Below are positions 1-11,044 of a DNA stretch of 64,000 nucleotides, one piece after another. Each line of letters opens with the position of its first letter. Positions within the stretch are counted from its first letter, which is position 1. The position numbers and the translations under genes are program-made. The notes under the pieces were generated by a model, which saw nothing but the letters and a program-made list of their open reading frames with translations, ran no database searches and was not told where the DNA came from. Origin of the DNA: Epiperipatus broadwayi (taxonomy: Eukaryota; Onychophora; Udeonychophora; Euonychophora; Peripatidae); the NCBI GenBank assembly GCA_028023455.1, contig JAQFVV010006216.1:1491445-1555444 (forward strand), given 5' to 3'.

Positions 1-198
1 GTGTTATTGTATAATCTTTAGTCTGTGAGCCTCTTTTTGCATCCATTGATAATCATTCAGAGCAGAAGAACTACTTTGAATCATTCACTAGACAAAAGTA
101 CTTTGTTTCTCTAAATTATAGATTTGCCTATTCAAATCTTACAGAAATTGGGAAAAATTTGGTAATTTAGGCATTTATTTCCTTCCTTATTCATACAT
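1..198. other. AT-rich flank, no gene seen
   Basis: No reading frame or RNA gene recognised. Weak inverted similarity to bases just beyond 2706 suggests that the foldback element starting at 199 may extend a little into this flank. Confidence 0.4.
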
Positions 199-2272
199 AA
201 GGAAGGTCCACTATGCAAGAAAAATTTATAAAATTATAACTCCTTTATAGATTTACAGCTTAGCACTGACTTTGACCAGGCTGATCATATTCATTGCTCT
301 AAGATAGGTATGTAGAAGAGAGAACATTTTTATAATCTTATAAATTAATATGCAAGTCTGTTTAATTTACATATACCACATGCATATTAATGCAATGCAT
401 GAGTCTTTTTTTATTTTTTGTGTGGGTGTTATTTGTGACATAACATACCTTTTTATATTTTCTCTTTCAGTCAGTAGAGTCAGTAGAGCTGTTGGCACAA
501 GACTCACCATAGTAAAATGCATTGCAAGTTAGGTCATGGAAACTAATTTTATAAATTATTTGGAGAGCTTATCTTTGGTGTTATTTAATAGTTGATTGAG
601 ATTAGAAGAGGTCTTAAAACTAATATTGAATTCATTTGGGCATATTGCTTTCAACTTTAATGATGGACCTGCTATAAAAGAAATGCAGATCCATATATTG
701 GTGTTTGTTGTGGTTCACAAGTCCGTGTTTAATGTGGAGTAGAATTTTTTAAGAGGTCTAGTTAAACAATTGTGATTATATCCTGACTAGACTAGATCTT
801 ATATATAGTTTTCAATGTTAGATGCTTGAACTTAGCTAAAACATGAAATTATAAATACAATAAAAACTGAAATTCTTAGTTAACAAACAATGCATAGAGT
901 TACACAAGGTAGAGAGTGACAAATTCATTAACTTTACCAAACTCTCCCATATTAAACATGTTTTTGACTTCAATCCAAAATTCATTGCTGGAAATTAGAA
1001 GAATCCATGCATATAGAAAATCTCTAACATTGAGATCAACTAAAAAAACAACATCAATGAGAGGATGTGATAGGCAGAGTCATGCAGGTGATATGCCTTC
1101 ACCCAACTAAACTGAACAAATACCAATGCAATTGGTCTAACAACATAAAAACATTTAAAACATTCTAACAATCAATTAATATCATATACTTAAAGGAGGG
1201 TAAGAAGAATAGGTTGTTCTGTTGTCAAACATGGATTATGTAACAAAAGTTAATGAACAAATTATAAAGTTAAAATTTAAATGCCTTGGAAGCATATAAT
1301 TAAAAAAAAAAGCAAAAGATAAATTTATTGATTCCATATTAAGACAATACCAAAAACAAAGCAATTAATAAATTTGAATATAATCTTTGCAAATGTGAAA
1401 ATGTACAAAGCAAATCACCCCCTCAGATTTTTAATAGACTTGGGGATGCTTACTGTTATAAAACAGTGAAATTTAATAGCCAAGTGGCTGATAGATCATA
1501 TAGATTTCAGCAGATGTGGTATTAAGTCATTTGATTGTGCACAGCTCTTAAATTCACAAAGGTGTAGCCCACACCATAGGTTCACCTCAATAGATGTAAT
1601 GGAGCTTTAAGCTCAGTGTAATACTCCCAATCAATTGGCATAATTCATGATAATTAGTTGAATCATGCTTTAATAATAACAAAACCAACTTTATTGTTGA
1701 CATTTTCAAATGGAAGATATGGGGACAACATGGTCCTGTTCAATGAAAAATTTTACATGATGGATCATGGATGACCCACAGATTTTACCAGTAAGTGGTG
1801 TGATTTGTAGCATAGCATTGAACAAATTTGAAATGCCAGTTATCCCAAAACATTTTGCCACAGCTACTTCACTTCTATACATATCCTATGGTTAATGATG
1901 TGCTAATTTATGTTGAAGAGAAAACTATCATTGATATATGACATGAGCTGAGTCAGTTATCTTCTTTAGCCTGGGTCATAGAGCATGAGGATGTTCAGCA
2001 AAACCATTAATATCAAAGGCTTTATTCATTCTGATTCACAGACTGCCAGCACACACAAATTAGCTGGCTTTAAGTGTTTTTTTGCACAGAATCATTAAGC
2101 TATAACAAGGTTGTGGTAGAAAGGAGAGATAACATCAAAATTATATAGAAAACCTAGTCAAGTTAGGGTATGTTCATAGTTGTTTATAAAATTAACTGCA
2201 ATGAACCAACTTGCAAAGCAATTTACTATGGTGAGCCTCATAACAACAGTACTACTAGATTAGCATGGTACA

Positions 2273-2349
<77 letters not shown>

Positions 2350-2706
2350 AATGTGCCAAAACAGACCTCAATATATAAGGTCAGTATTTTAAGAGCATAA
2401 GATTGGCTTGGATTTTGATCCACTCAACATTAAAATAGTGGGTGCTGAGTCCAATGATTAAAAGAGAAAATAAAAAGAGGTGTGGTTTATCATAAATAAC
2501 ACCCATGTGATAAATAAAAAAGATTCATGTGTTGCATTGTCATATGTAAATGCACAGACTTGGACACTAGTTAACCTATAAGCTTCTCTCTTCTGCATAC
2601 CTATCTTAGTGCTAGAAATATGACTGGCCTGGTCAAAAGCAGTGCTAAGCTGTAAATCTGTAAAGAAGTTATAATTTTATCACCTTTTTTGCATAGTGGA
2701 CCTTCC
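199..2706. mobile_element. Foldback element with ~400-bp inverted arms
   Basis: The left arm (about 199-590) matches the reverse complement of the right arm (about 2160-2706). Shared landmarks read inward are a GGAAGGTCC block, a block around AGCTTAGCACTGA, the sequence ACCTATCTTAG, a GGGTGTTATTT block and a CTCACCATAGTAAA block. A (TA)n tract has expanded inside the right arm. The 1.6 kb between the arms shows no coding sequence. Long arms around a non-coding centre fit a foldback or MITE-like element, but no target duplication was identified, so the class is uncertain. Short reading frames here are not credible genes. Confidence 0.7.
2277..2347. repeat. (TA)n microsatellite
   Basis: About 70 bases of uninterrupted TA lie inside the right arm of the foldback element. 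The left arm has no such tract at the matching place, so the repeat grew after the arms formed. Confidence 0.95.
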
Positions 2707-3898
2707 CTAACTATTGAATTATAAATAAATAAAGAAAAAAATAAAAGATAGATGGTATTAAATTTGATTCTCTTGAATTTTATATATTTAGATAATAATC
2801 ATATCTATTAATAATGCAATATTATAGTATGTTTTAATAGTTTATTATATTTATTTAGTTTACATGTAAATAATTTCTGGTCTTTATATTTATGAAATTT
2901 TAATTTAGAAGTACAGTATCATTAGGGTAAAGTTCTCTTATTGTATTTTGCAAAATAAAATATGAAATATATTTAGAATTTGAGTCATTAATAAATAATA
3001 GGTTATAACAAAGGATTACTACAATTATCTGAAGTTATTTGAGTATATAGTATGGTTGTTAACTAGTTGTTTAGTCATATATATTTAGTTATGAATTAGA
3101 AGCATAGATACTTAGTGAAATAAAGGCCAATAACATCTATATTGAAAAAGACACTTCTTTCTATATATTATAGTTCACTTATATGTTTAAGCAATTGTGT
3201 GCTTAAAATAAAAATAATTTTATTTATTAGATTTATAAAGTAAATCCATATTTATGTTCTACACCATAATATTTCATATAATTATTTACACATAAAACAT
3301 ATATTTTATTAATAATAACTTATTTTCTTAGAAAAATGAAAACTGAAATTTTTTTTATTTAGTTAAACCAATTTATTAATTGTAAATAAATAGTAAATAT
3401 TTCATTTTTTTAATATATGTAAATAATGTGAATTTAAATTTTTATTCAGTAAATTTGATTGCATGTTTTTTTATTTAATTAAAATTATTTATTTACTCAA
3501 CCCATATCTGATTACATGTACACACTCATATTCTGAATCCTGAGATATATTATATTAATTGTTTATTTATGGAGATCAAGTGAAGAAATATTTATTTAGC
3601 CAAATAGACTTAGTAATAATATACATTAAACATGCACATACATTAAAAAAGATTTACATGAGTACAATATGTCAAGTAAATTGAAATATTGCAAGTAATA
3701 TAGGATTTTTCTTTCATGTAACTAAACAATAAAAACACAGAAAGGATCCAATATTAAACAAGAAATAGGTATTTAGCTATTTTTTATTAGAATTTAGAAC
3801 TATATTATCCTCATCACTGAGAAATTGGCAAACTTGGTGAATAGTCTTCTTTATCGATATTTTTCTATGAGAGATCTATCTTGCAGCAGGCTATTTAA
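2707..3898. other. AT-rich unassigned region
   Basis: Very AT-rich sequence with many short A and T runs. I see no coding region, RNA gene or bounded repeat. Confidence 0.5.
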
Positions 3899-3928
3899 AA
3901 ACTGCTTTACTTCTTTCTCTCTCTCTCA

Positions 3929-3966
<38 letters not shown>
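3899..3966. repeat. Compound (CT)n(TA)n microsatellite
   Basis: A CT-rich run passes directly into a TA run. The same CT-to-TA order recurs at 39716-40235, and its complement, TA then GA, at 5736-5785. Confidence 0.9.
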
Positions 3967-4079
3967 TGAACCAGGTTCGTTCGGAAGAAAATCCAGAACA
4001 CTCTATTTGATAGGTTTAGCTGAGGTTTAAACCTTATTTATCATAATTTTATATTTTTATATTATACATATTATGTGAA

Positions 4080-4250
4080 CAGACCGGCCCTTCAAGCAGA
4101 GGGGAGAATATCATTGATAGCAGAGCTATCAATGATACCCACAGTCAGACCAAGCTATGCAAAGCATAACACGGTCGCATTTCCAGACAGTGGCTCACCT
4201 CGACTGCTAGATTCAAACCCCTACTATCCAAAGTATTTTATTTGTTTTGA
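4080..4250 (-). repeat. Possible old tRNA-like SINE fragment with perfect hairpin
   Basis: On the minus strand the segment contains GGGGTTTGAATCT, which resembles a polymerase III B box. Bases 4110-4136 form a perfect 12-bp stem (ATCATTGATAGC and its complement) around a 3-base loop. The higher GC content stands out from the flanks. No clear A box or tail was found, so the SINE call is tentative. Confidence 0.35.
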
Positions 4251-4299
4251 GGTAAACCTCAGGTGCCAGATAATTACATGGGATAACTAACATGCTCTG

Positions 4300-5000
4300 G
4301 ACAGTAGGTCCATAATTCAGCACTTGAAATATCCTATGATTAACTCAATCAAAAGTAATACAATAATAAATTATTGCTTTAATTAGTGGTAAAAGAATTG
4401 ACCGACAAATTAAACTTAAAGATAATTTATTTAAATAATATTTATTATTGTAAAGTTTAAACTCCTTTTATAAAACTTAATTAGACAATGATAATTACAT
4501 ATAATGACCACCCACATTCTTAATTTATATACTAAAATAGAATATAACAAAGCATTAAATAATACATGACATTTATAAAACACGCACATCAATAGTTTTT
4601 TATGCATGCTATAGAGTTCATTCATTAACTGACTCTGAGAGGCTTCAAATTATTACAATGGCTACTTTAATTAGAAATGGAAATAAGAAAATGTTATTTA
4701 TTATCTAGGATTTTGGAACATGGATACTTCTTGTTGTTTGTCATGAAATTTACTTCCAGTATGATTTTGTCTTTTTGCTGTTTGCTGATTCATGTGAAAA
4801 TCTTTCCAACCAGTTGGATTCGAGGTTTCTATGCTTACTATTCTGTGGCACTATTCTTTGAGACAGTTAGATATCCCTGGCAATTTTTCAAGTTGTTAGG
4901 CAGGCATTACTTTTACCAGGAAGGCTGCTGTTTCATTGGACTCAGGCTGGGATCTGGTCATATGTTTCCAATGATGAATAATACTGCATAATTGTAAAAT
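4300..5000. other. Unassigned; diverged repeat-like block
   Basis: The block at about 4677-4991 has an open plus-strand frame of 104 codons with no recognisable motif, and its base composition is more mixed than the flanks. The frame is hydrophobic and Cys/Phe-rich, with no domain I can name. I read it as an old interspersed repeat rather than a gene. Confidence 0.3.
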
Positions 5001-5105
5001 TGACTGATGAACTGATTTAAACTGATTGTGAACCCAACTGATAAACTGAACTCAACTTGATTATGAATTCAACTGATTGCGAACTCAACTGCTTGATTGA
5101 TGAAA
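5001..5105. repeat. Degenerate minisatellite (AACTGAT-rich)
   Basis: Variants of an AACTGATTGTGAACTCA-like unit of roughly 20 bases recur about five times. Confidence 0.6.
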
Positions 5106-8100
5106 AACCGGACTATTTATGTGATGAACAGTTGTCACTTTAATTGGTTTTATGTCTGCCAGCTATACCTGTTGTTAAAATTTCTCCAATGTTTTTGATT
5201 GCATTCATTTGATAAGATGTTAATACTGTTGTCAGTTGGTAGCCATTGCTAATTTGTTGTTTTGTGGATTTTTAATTAGTAGCCATTGCTGAATTTGTTT
5301 TTTAATTTTTAACATACACACATTTATTTTATCAACATGGACACATTTATTTTACTATTCCTTATATTTACACACATGTATATTTTATTCTAATAAATAA
5401 TTTAAACAAAAGAGATTTCCTCTTTTTCTTTTAGTTTTAAGATTTCTTTTTTCTTCTTCTTTAACTTAAATAAAAAGAGAGTATCTTATAATTTAAACTG
5501 TTATACTTTTAATTTTTCTAAGTTAATTTTCTACCCCCCTTCTAATTAATTAACAACGTTTGTATGAATAACTTTTTTAACTCTTTTAGATTTTCTCTTT
5601 TTTTAATGAGATGCTTTAATTCAATATTTTAAGACAGCTTAATGATTTTATTATTTATTAATCAAGTTTACAACTTTACTTTGTTTATGAGAATTTTTTA
5701 TTTTTAATAATTGTAAACACAATTTTAATGAACACTCATATATATATATATATGAGAGTGAGAGGAAGAGAGAGAGAGGGATAAAAAAATCAAGATAGAC
5801 AGATTTTAATAGCAATATTAATTTTACCAGACTGTCAGTACAGACCAACCAGTTGATCATGATCTATCAATTGATTATGGCATGCTTTTAAATAAATTAT
5901 TATTATTCAATGCATACATTAAAAGATATTATTTTAGTCAATTCTAAAAAGAAATATGATGAACTGAATAATTGAAATTAATTATATATTTAAATGTATA
6001 ATATAAAAGTTATCTACTTTACTGAGTGACAGATTTTAATTCTATAATTTAACAACAGATGCATCATGAAACAGAAGGTGCTCTTGATAGCTCTGTACAC
6101 CTTTATGTAGTTTGTCTCTTGTTTATATAGTACTTAAAAAGGCATTTGTAACTGATTGTTTGTGTTAACATTAAGTCATTTATTAGTAACAAATGATAGC
6201 TAGTGATTATTTATGCAATAATTTGTGAATACCTTATTTATAAACGAGAGTTATGCACAGTATATAAATGTACACATAAAATACTTATTCCATTCAAATG
6301 TATTATATACATAAGTAACTGATAAAGTTTAAAATTTTTAAATATTATATATATATATTAATAAAAAGACTCCCCATTAATAATACTTTAAATTAATAAA
6401 AAATATTTTTAATTAGTACATTATACCTGAATTTGAATCTAAGATCACGTATACCATAAAAAATTTCATATTACTTTTATTTAAAGAATTAATTTATTAA
6501 ATAATATTAAATTATAAAATCTTATATAAAGTGCAAAGAATTTATAGATTGATTAATGAAAATATATATATAAACTACAAAAAAAAAAACACGTCAATAT
6601 TCATAGTTTCCATGCTAAGTATAATTTTAGAATGCTTTCCAGTTTAGGTTTATAAAATTAAAAAAGAAGTTATAATGTCAGCAATTATTTTTAATGCAAT
6701 CTTAAAATGCACTACTTCAAATAAGATAAAAATAAAAATGTATCAATAAAGAATACACACTAAAAAACCCAAAAAGCAATAGTATTTGCCAACAGGAAGT
6801 TTATTTTCTTGATTATACCATTAAACACAAGTAAACAAAATAATAAAAATTAAAAATAAAAAGGAATTCTTTAAATATTATTATTAAAAAAATGTACAAA
6901 ATATTAAAAAAAAATCATATATATTGATTATCAAGCAGAGATTATTTAGGAAGGGAGAAAAAAAAAGATTCTCAATTCTTTTTATTTAATAAAAATTAAT
7001 GTTGCATATTGTTTCACATGTATACTTGTATATATTTACATAAATATAATTAAAAAAATAATATAATCTAAAGACAATATTTACAACATTATATTTAATG
7101 TGTACATTTTAAAAGATTTATTTCTTTCTTACTATAAATTTCAAATAAATTATGTTAATAAAACACATTATATGCATATGCAGAAATTGTTCATCTTAAT
7201 GAAATATTACACAATCTATTATTAGTAGTACACACATCCGAAGTAATAAGTTGTTCATCAGAATGCATAAATGACAAATGTGAATTGAGCAGTATTCATA
7301 TTATACCGGAAACAAAGAGAACTTGATTGTACCAAACTGGGATGTTGATTGAGTTTTCTTCATACTATTTGCATGTGATTTCTATCAATAAATGATAATG
7401 GATTTCACATTGTTTGATAAAATAAGTGATTGCCAGAATTGGAATAAATACTAGTTCAGAAAATCTTTATAAAATTCTTTAACTTCTTACATTTTCATAC
7501 AGAATTATTGAAGTTCCCTGCTTTCTATCAGAGACACATTGAATATTTTTTACATTTTGTTTTAAGATTTTGTAAATTCTCATTTAAGATACTCTTAAAA
7601 TTATTTGAATTGCTTTTGAAAAGCATTACCTTTATTATGTATTTATATATTGGCATTCAATATCTCTCTAATAAGATTTATGAATTTTTTCTAGTATTTT
7701 TCATTACTTTGATAATAATCATTGTTTCTATTACAATTTCAGTTTTAGAATTATTTATGATAAGTGAACTTTTTCATTAAATGGGAAGAGATTTAGTATA
7801 AATCAATCTATCCAAGTATAAAATGGAATTAAAAAAGAAAAGAAAAATACTTTTCAGTTTTCTTATACAATTTTATAGTTTTATTTTTTTTCCCCCAAGA
7901 AACTTTTAGATAATTCCTACCTTGTTCTTTCATTTATTTTTATTAACCATTACCCATTTGTCTATTTTTATGTAAAACCAAAACAAAATGAATGTCACTG
8001 TAGCCCAAATCAACTCTTATTAGCATAAAATTTTTACATAATTCTATTATTTATACTTCACTAAAGTAATAACAGTAGCTTGTTCTAAAAATTAAACCTC

Positions 8101-8820
8101 CAAATTAATTTTTTATTGCCATCTTATAACAATACAAAATAATAGTTAAATATACATCAAGTCTCTTCAAATTTGTCAATTTTTTAATCAATTAAAGTCT
8201 TTTTAATAGTCATGTGGGTCCCTTTTAATTCACTAAGTTGTGCTCCTTTAATCAATCATTTCTCTCAAGTTTGTTGAGCGATTTTTCAAATTCATCTTTC
8301 TAATCAGTAGTCTCTTTTTTAACACTGGGCAAATTTCTTAACTGAACCCCATGAACTAATTGATTCCTTTTAATCCATTATGTTACTTCAATCTACTATG
8401 CCTACATGAAATAATATAATTTAAAAAGACCCATTTGTACCCTGAAAATAATATGGATTACAAATGTAGTTCCTCTTCAATGTTGGAAAATCCAATAATT
8501 TCAAAATGAAAGGCATGTTATGGTATATACTGTAATATAATAAATTAAAACAACTATCAGATATCATTTTTATAGAGATTAGTATACAAAGTACATCTGA
8601 ATCATTATATTTTCCAAATGCTAATTGCATAATCAAATATCAAATTAATGAAATATTCAGTCATTTAATAAATTCAATTAATAGAGTGGCAAGCTGATAC
8701 CAATGATAATTGAGCATATATTGTTCTATTTGATTTAATTTGGCTTCATACAGAAAACATAACATACAAATATAATTCAAATCTAAATATCTAAAGATAA
8801 AACCCATAAAATAAAAGATG
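5106..8820. other. AT-rich unassigned region
   Basis: It contains a short (TA)n(GA)n tract at 5736-5785, a second TA run near 6343-6358 and many poly-A/T runs. A 90-codon plus frame at 7508-7780 is strongly Phe/Ile/Leu-biased, as expected from AT-rich noise. No gene, RNA or bounded mobile element was recognised. Confidence 0.5.
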
Positions 8821-8933
8821 TGTAACTTGTCAGTTCCTAATCAATTTCTTAATGTTGAAAAATAAATCTAGAAACGAATCTTAAATATAATGAAGTGATT
8901 AAATGTTTATCTTGAAAATAAAATAAAATATAT
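8821..8933 (+). repeat. Direct repeat copy 1 (partner 10748-10868)
   Basis: About 110 bases, including GTTGAAAAATAAATCTAGAAA and ATTAAATGTTTATCTTGAAAA, recur in the same orientation at 10748-10868 with small indels. The LINE fragment starts just after this copy. Confidence 0.7.
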
Positions 8934-8944
8934 TCTAATTGTGA

Positions 8945-9720
8945 ACATTTCGCTGTTTATATATTGTATATAAATATACTTGACTACCTTTTCGCTCACA
9001 ATGGCCACTCTACCCTAGTATTCAGACAAAAAATCTCCATTTTGGATGCTCATGGCCTGCTATTTCCCACACAAAACTCTACCATTCCTTACCTTGGTGG
9101 TAACAATCACGTGGTCACTAGGTTTTTCAAGCATCTCAAGCTGGAGCCAAGGTTCCTGGACTTTCTCGTAAAAATCAACCTGAATTCATTCCAGACAAAC
9201 TGGTTCCTGCACTACAGGAGATTCCTCAAGAATATAGATCCTATGTGTCACAACTGCCATAGAACCTGTGAAACATTTGATCATATGATAAATGATTGCC
9301 CAGCATATGACAAAATCAGAACTTTCATTACTTACCACTGCCACATTTCCCTGAACAAAATCTTAAATATTAAATGCTGCTTCCTGTCCAGGGATTATGT
9401 CACCACAAGACTCTCAACCTTTCTCACTTATGCCATCTGGATGGCCAGATGTCGCAACAAATTTACCTTTCCTCATCCCAAGCCTGAAGACACATTCATT
9501 TCCAAGCTAAAGGAATTTTGCCATAAGGACAGAATAATCTCTTCCAGATTTTTATTTAACAACACATGGAGCCTGATTAAGCTGGATTAACAACACCAGT
9601 AACCACATCAGAACATTTGGTTGCCTGACTAACATGGATAATTATTATTTTTGATTTACAATTGTATCATTATTACATATGGTTTTTCAATAAAATTATT
9701 TATAAATAAATAATATTTAT
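8945..9720 (+). mobile_element. 5'-truncated LINE (3' end of ORF2 and tail)
   Basis: A non-LTR retrotransposon remnant. It begins within the C-terminal part of the reverse transcriptase ORF and continues through a 3' UTR to an AATAAA-rich, TAAATA-repeat tail near 9690-9720. 5' truncation is typical of incomplete reverse transcription during LINE insertion. A clear target duplication was not found. Confidence 0.75.
8964..9590 (+). pseudogene. LINE ORF2 C-terminal fragment with zinc knuckle
   Basis: This 208-codon open frame encodes the C-terminal end of a LINE reverse transcriptase polyprotein. At about residues 94-112 it carries C-x2-C-x8-H-x4-C (Cys-His-Asn-Cys ... His ... Cys), the zinc-knuckle arrangement seen after the RT domain in many LINE clades. 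Next comes a Trp/Arg-rich segment (IWMARCRNKF) and a lysine-rich tail ending at TAA. The catalytic RT motifs (YADD region) are absent because the copy is 5' truncated. The Met used by the frame is unlikely to be a true start. A related C-terminal domain lies at 53365-53643 on the minus strand. It cannot act alone in retrotransposition. Confidence 0.75.
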
Positions 9721-11019
9721 ATGTATACATAGCAAGTTTTGCATTAAAACAAAAAATATTATGATTTAGATTTAAAAACAGAATATATTTTTTTTTATAA
9801 ACAATTAAACAGATTGTAGACAATATAAATAAAATATATTCTCAACAATAATATTTGTTCTTCAAGTAATAAAATATTTAAAATGTTTATCATAACATTT
9901 ATTATCCCTTTTCAAAATATTATGAACTTATAACCTGAAATGTCTAACCACATCCATCAATAACATTTAAGATAGATATTATTGTAAAACCATTAAGGTA
10001 ATAATAATTTAGTATATAGTAAACGTACTGACCAGATTATGATTACATTAATCTTGAAGTATAAACACAGAAGTATGTATACATGTATATATAATAAAAC
10101 TTTATACTGATGTTTAATGTATCCTATTCAGAACTGATCAAAGTTAATTCATGCTATATTGAACTGTCTTTGTGAGGTAACAAACATATAGTAAATGTTG
10201 TGTCACCCCATGTATTAGATTTTTGTTTAAATCATTAATGTTTAAAAAAAATACATTCATTTTCCTTAAGGTTAAGGTTGTAATGAAGAATTGTTTTGTC
10301 TCAAGTAATAATGAGATTGTGACTATGCATGAATTAAAGAGCATTCATATATATATATTAGATAGTTGTCCATTCAGAAGAATTGTGGATTAACAAAAAT
10401 TTTCTTACTGCCTCTTGTTTTACAATCATCTGACTTATTAAAAATGATTTTAGAAAATAGAAATAAAATAATTGGCTTCCATAAGGCTGGAATACACTGT
10501 ATTTCTAAATATCCATTTAAATTGTTTGATCTTTTTAAAATTTTAATAGGCTCTCTTATAGTCCTTCAATCATATTTTTCCAGATTAACTAGTATTTAGT
10601 ATTATCAAAATCAAAGATGTATTCAATTTAAAAAACAATGCATTAAAATCTGATATAATTAAGATTTGATTGAAAGTATTTTAATGCACCCTAATTTAGA
10701 CAGAGAAGTTGACATATATATAATTTAAAAATCTCAAAAGATAAAAGCTGTAAAAAATACTTCCAGTTCCTAATTAATTTCCTTCATAATGTTGAAAAAT
10801 AAATCTAGAAATAAATCTTAAATATAATGAAAAAGATTAAATGTTTATCTTGAAAAACATAAAATAAATTTCTAACTAGATAAACTTCCCTTCTTAAATA
10901 TATATATATAATTATATTTTGATACTCTGTCATAACTCTTAATGTAAAAAAAATACTAGATCAGTTTAAATTTTACTAAATTTTTAATATTTAAATTCAG
11001 TATTTCTTTTACATATATA
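9721..11019. other. AT-rich region with direct repeat copy 2
   Basis: Mostly low-complexity AT sequence. Bases 10748-10868 are the second copy of the direct repeat at 8821-8933. Short (TA)n runs occur near 10350, 10900 and 11010. No coding region was recognised. Confidence 0.5.
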
Positions 11020-11044
11020 TATATTTGCTATCTTAATATAAAAC
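11020..11044 (+). repeat. SINE left part interrupted by hAT
   Basis: The bases GCTATCTTAATATAAA match the start of the SINE-like unit seen at 54570-54590. The remaining part resumes at 13675 after the hAT insertion. Confidence 0.6.

Noticed and set aside
4677-4991. 104-codon ORF as a membrane protein gene
   Set aside because: Hydrophobic bias but no start context, motif or splice structure; looks like an old repeat.
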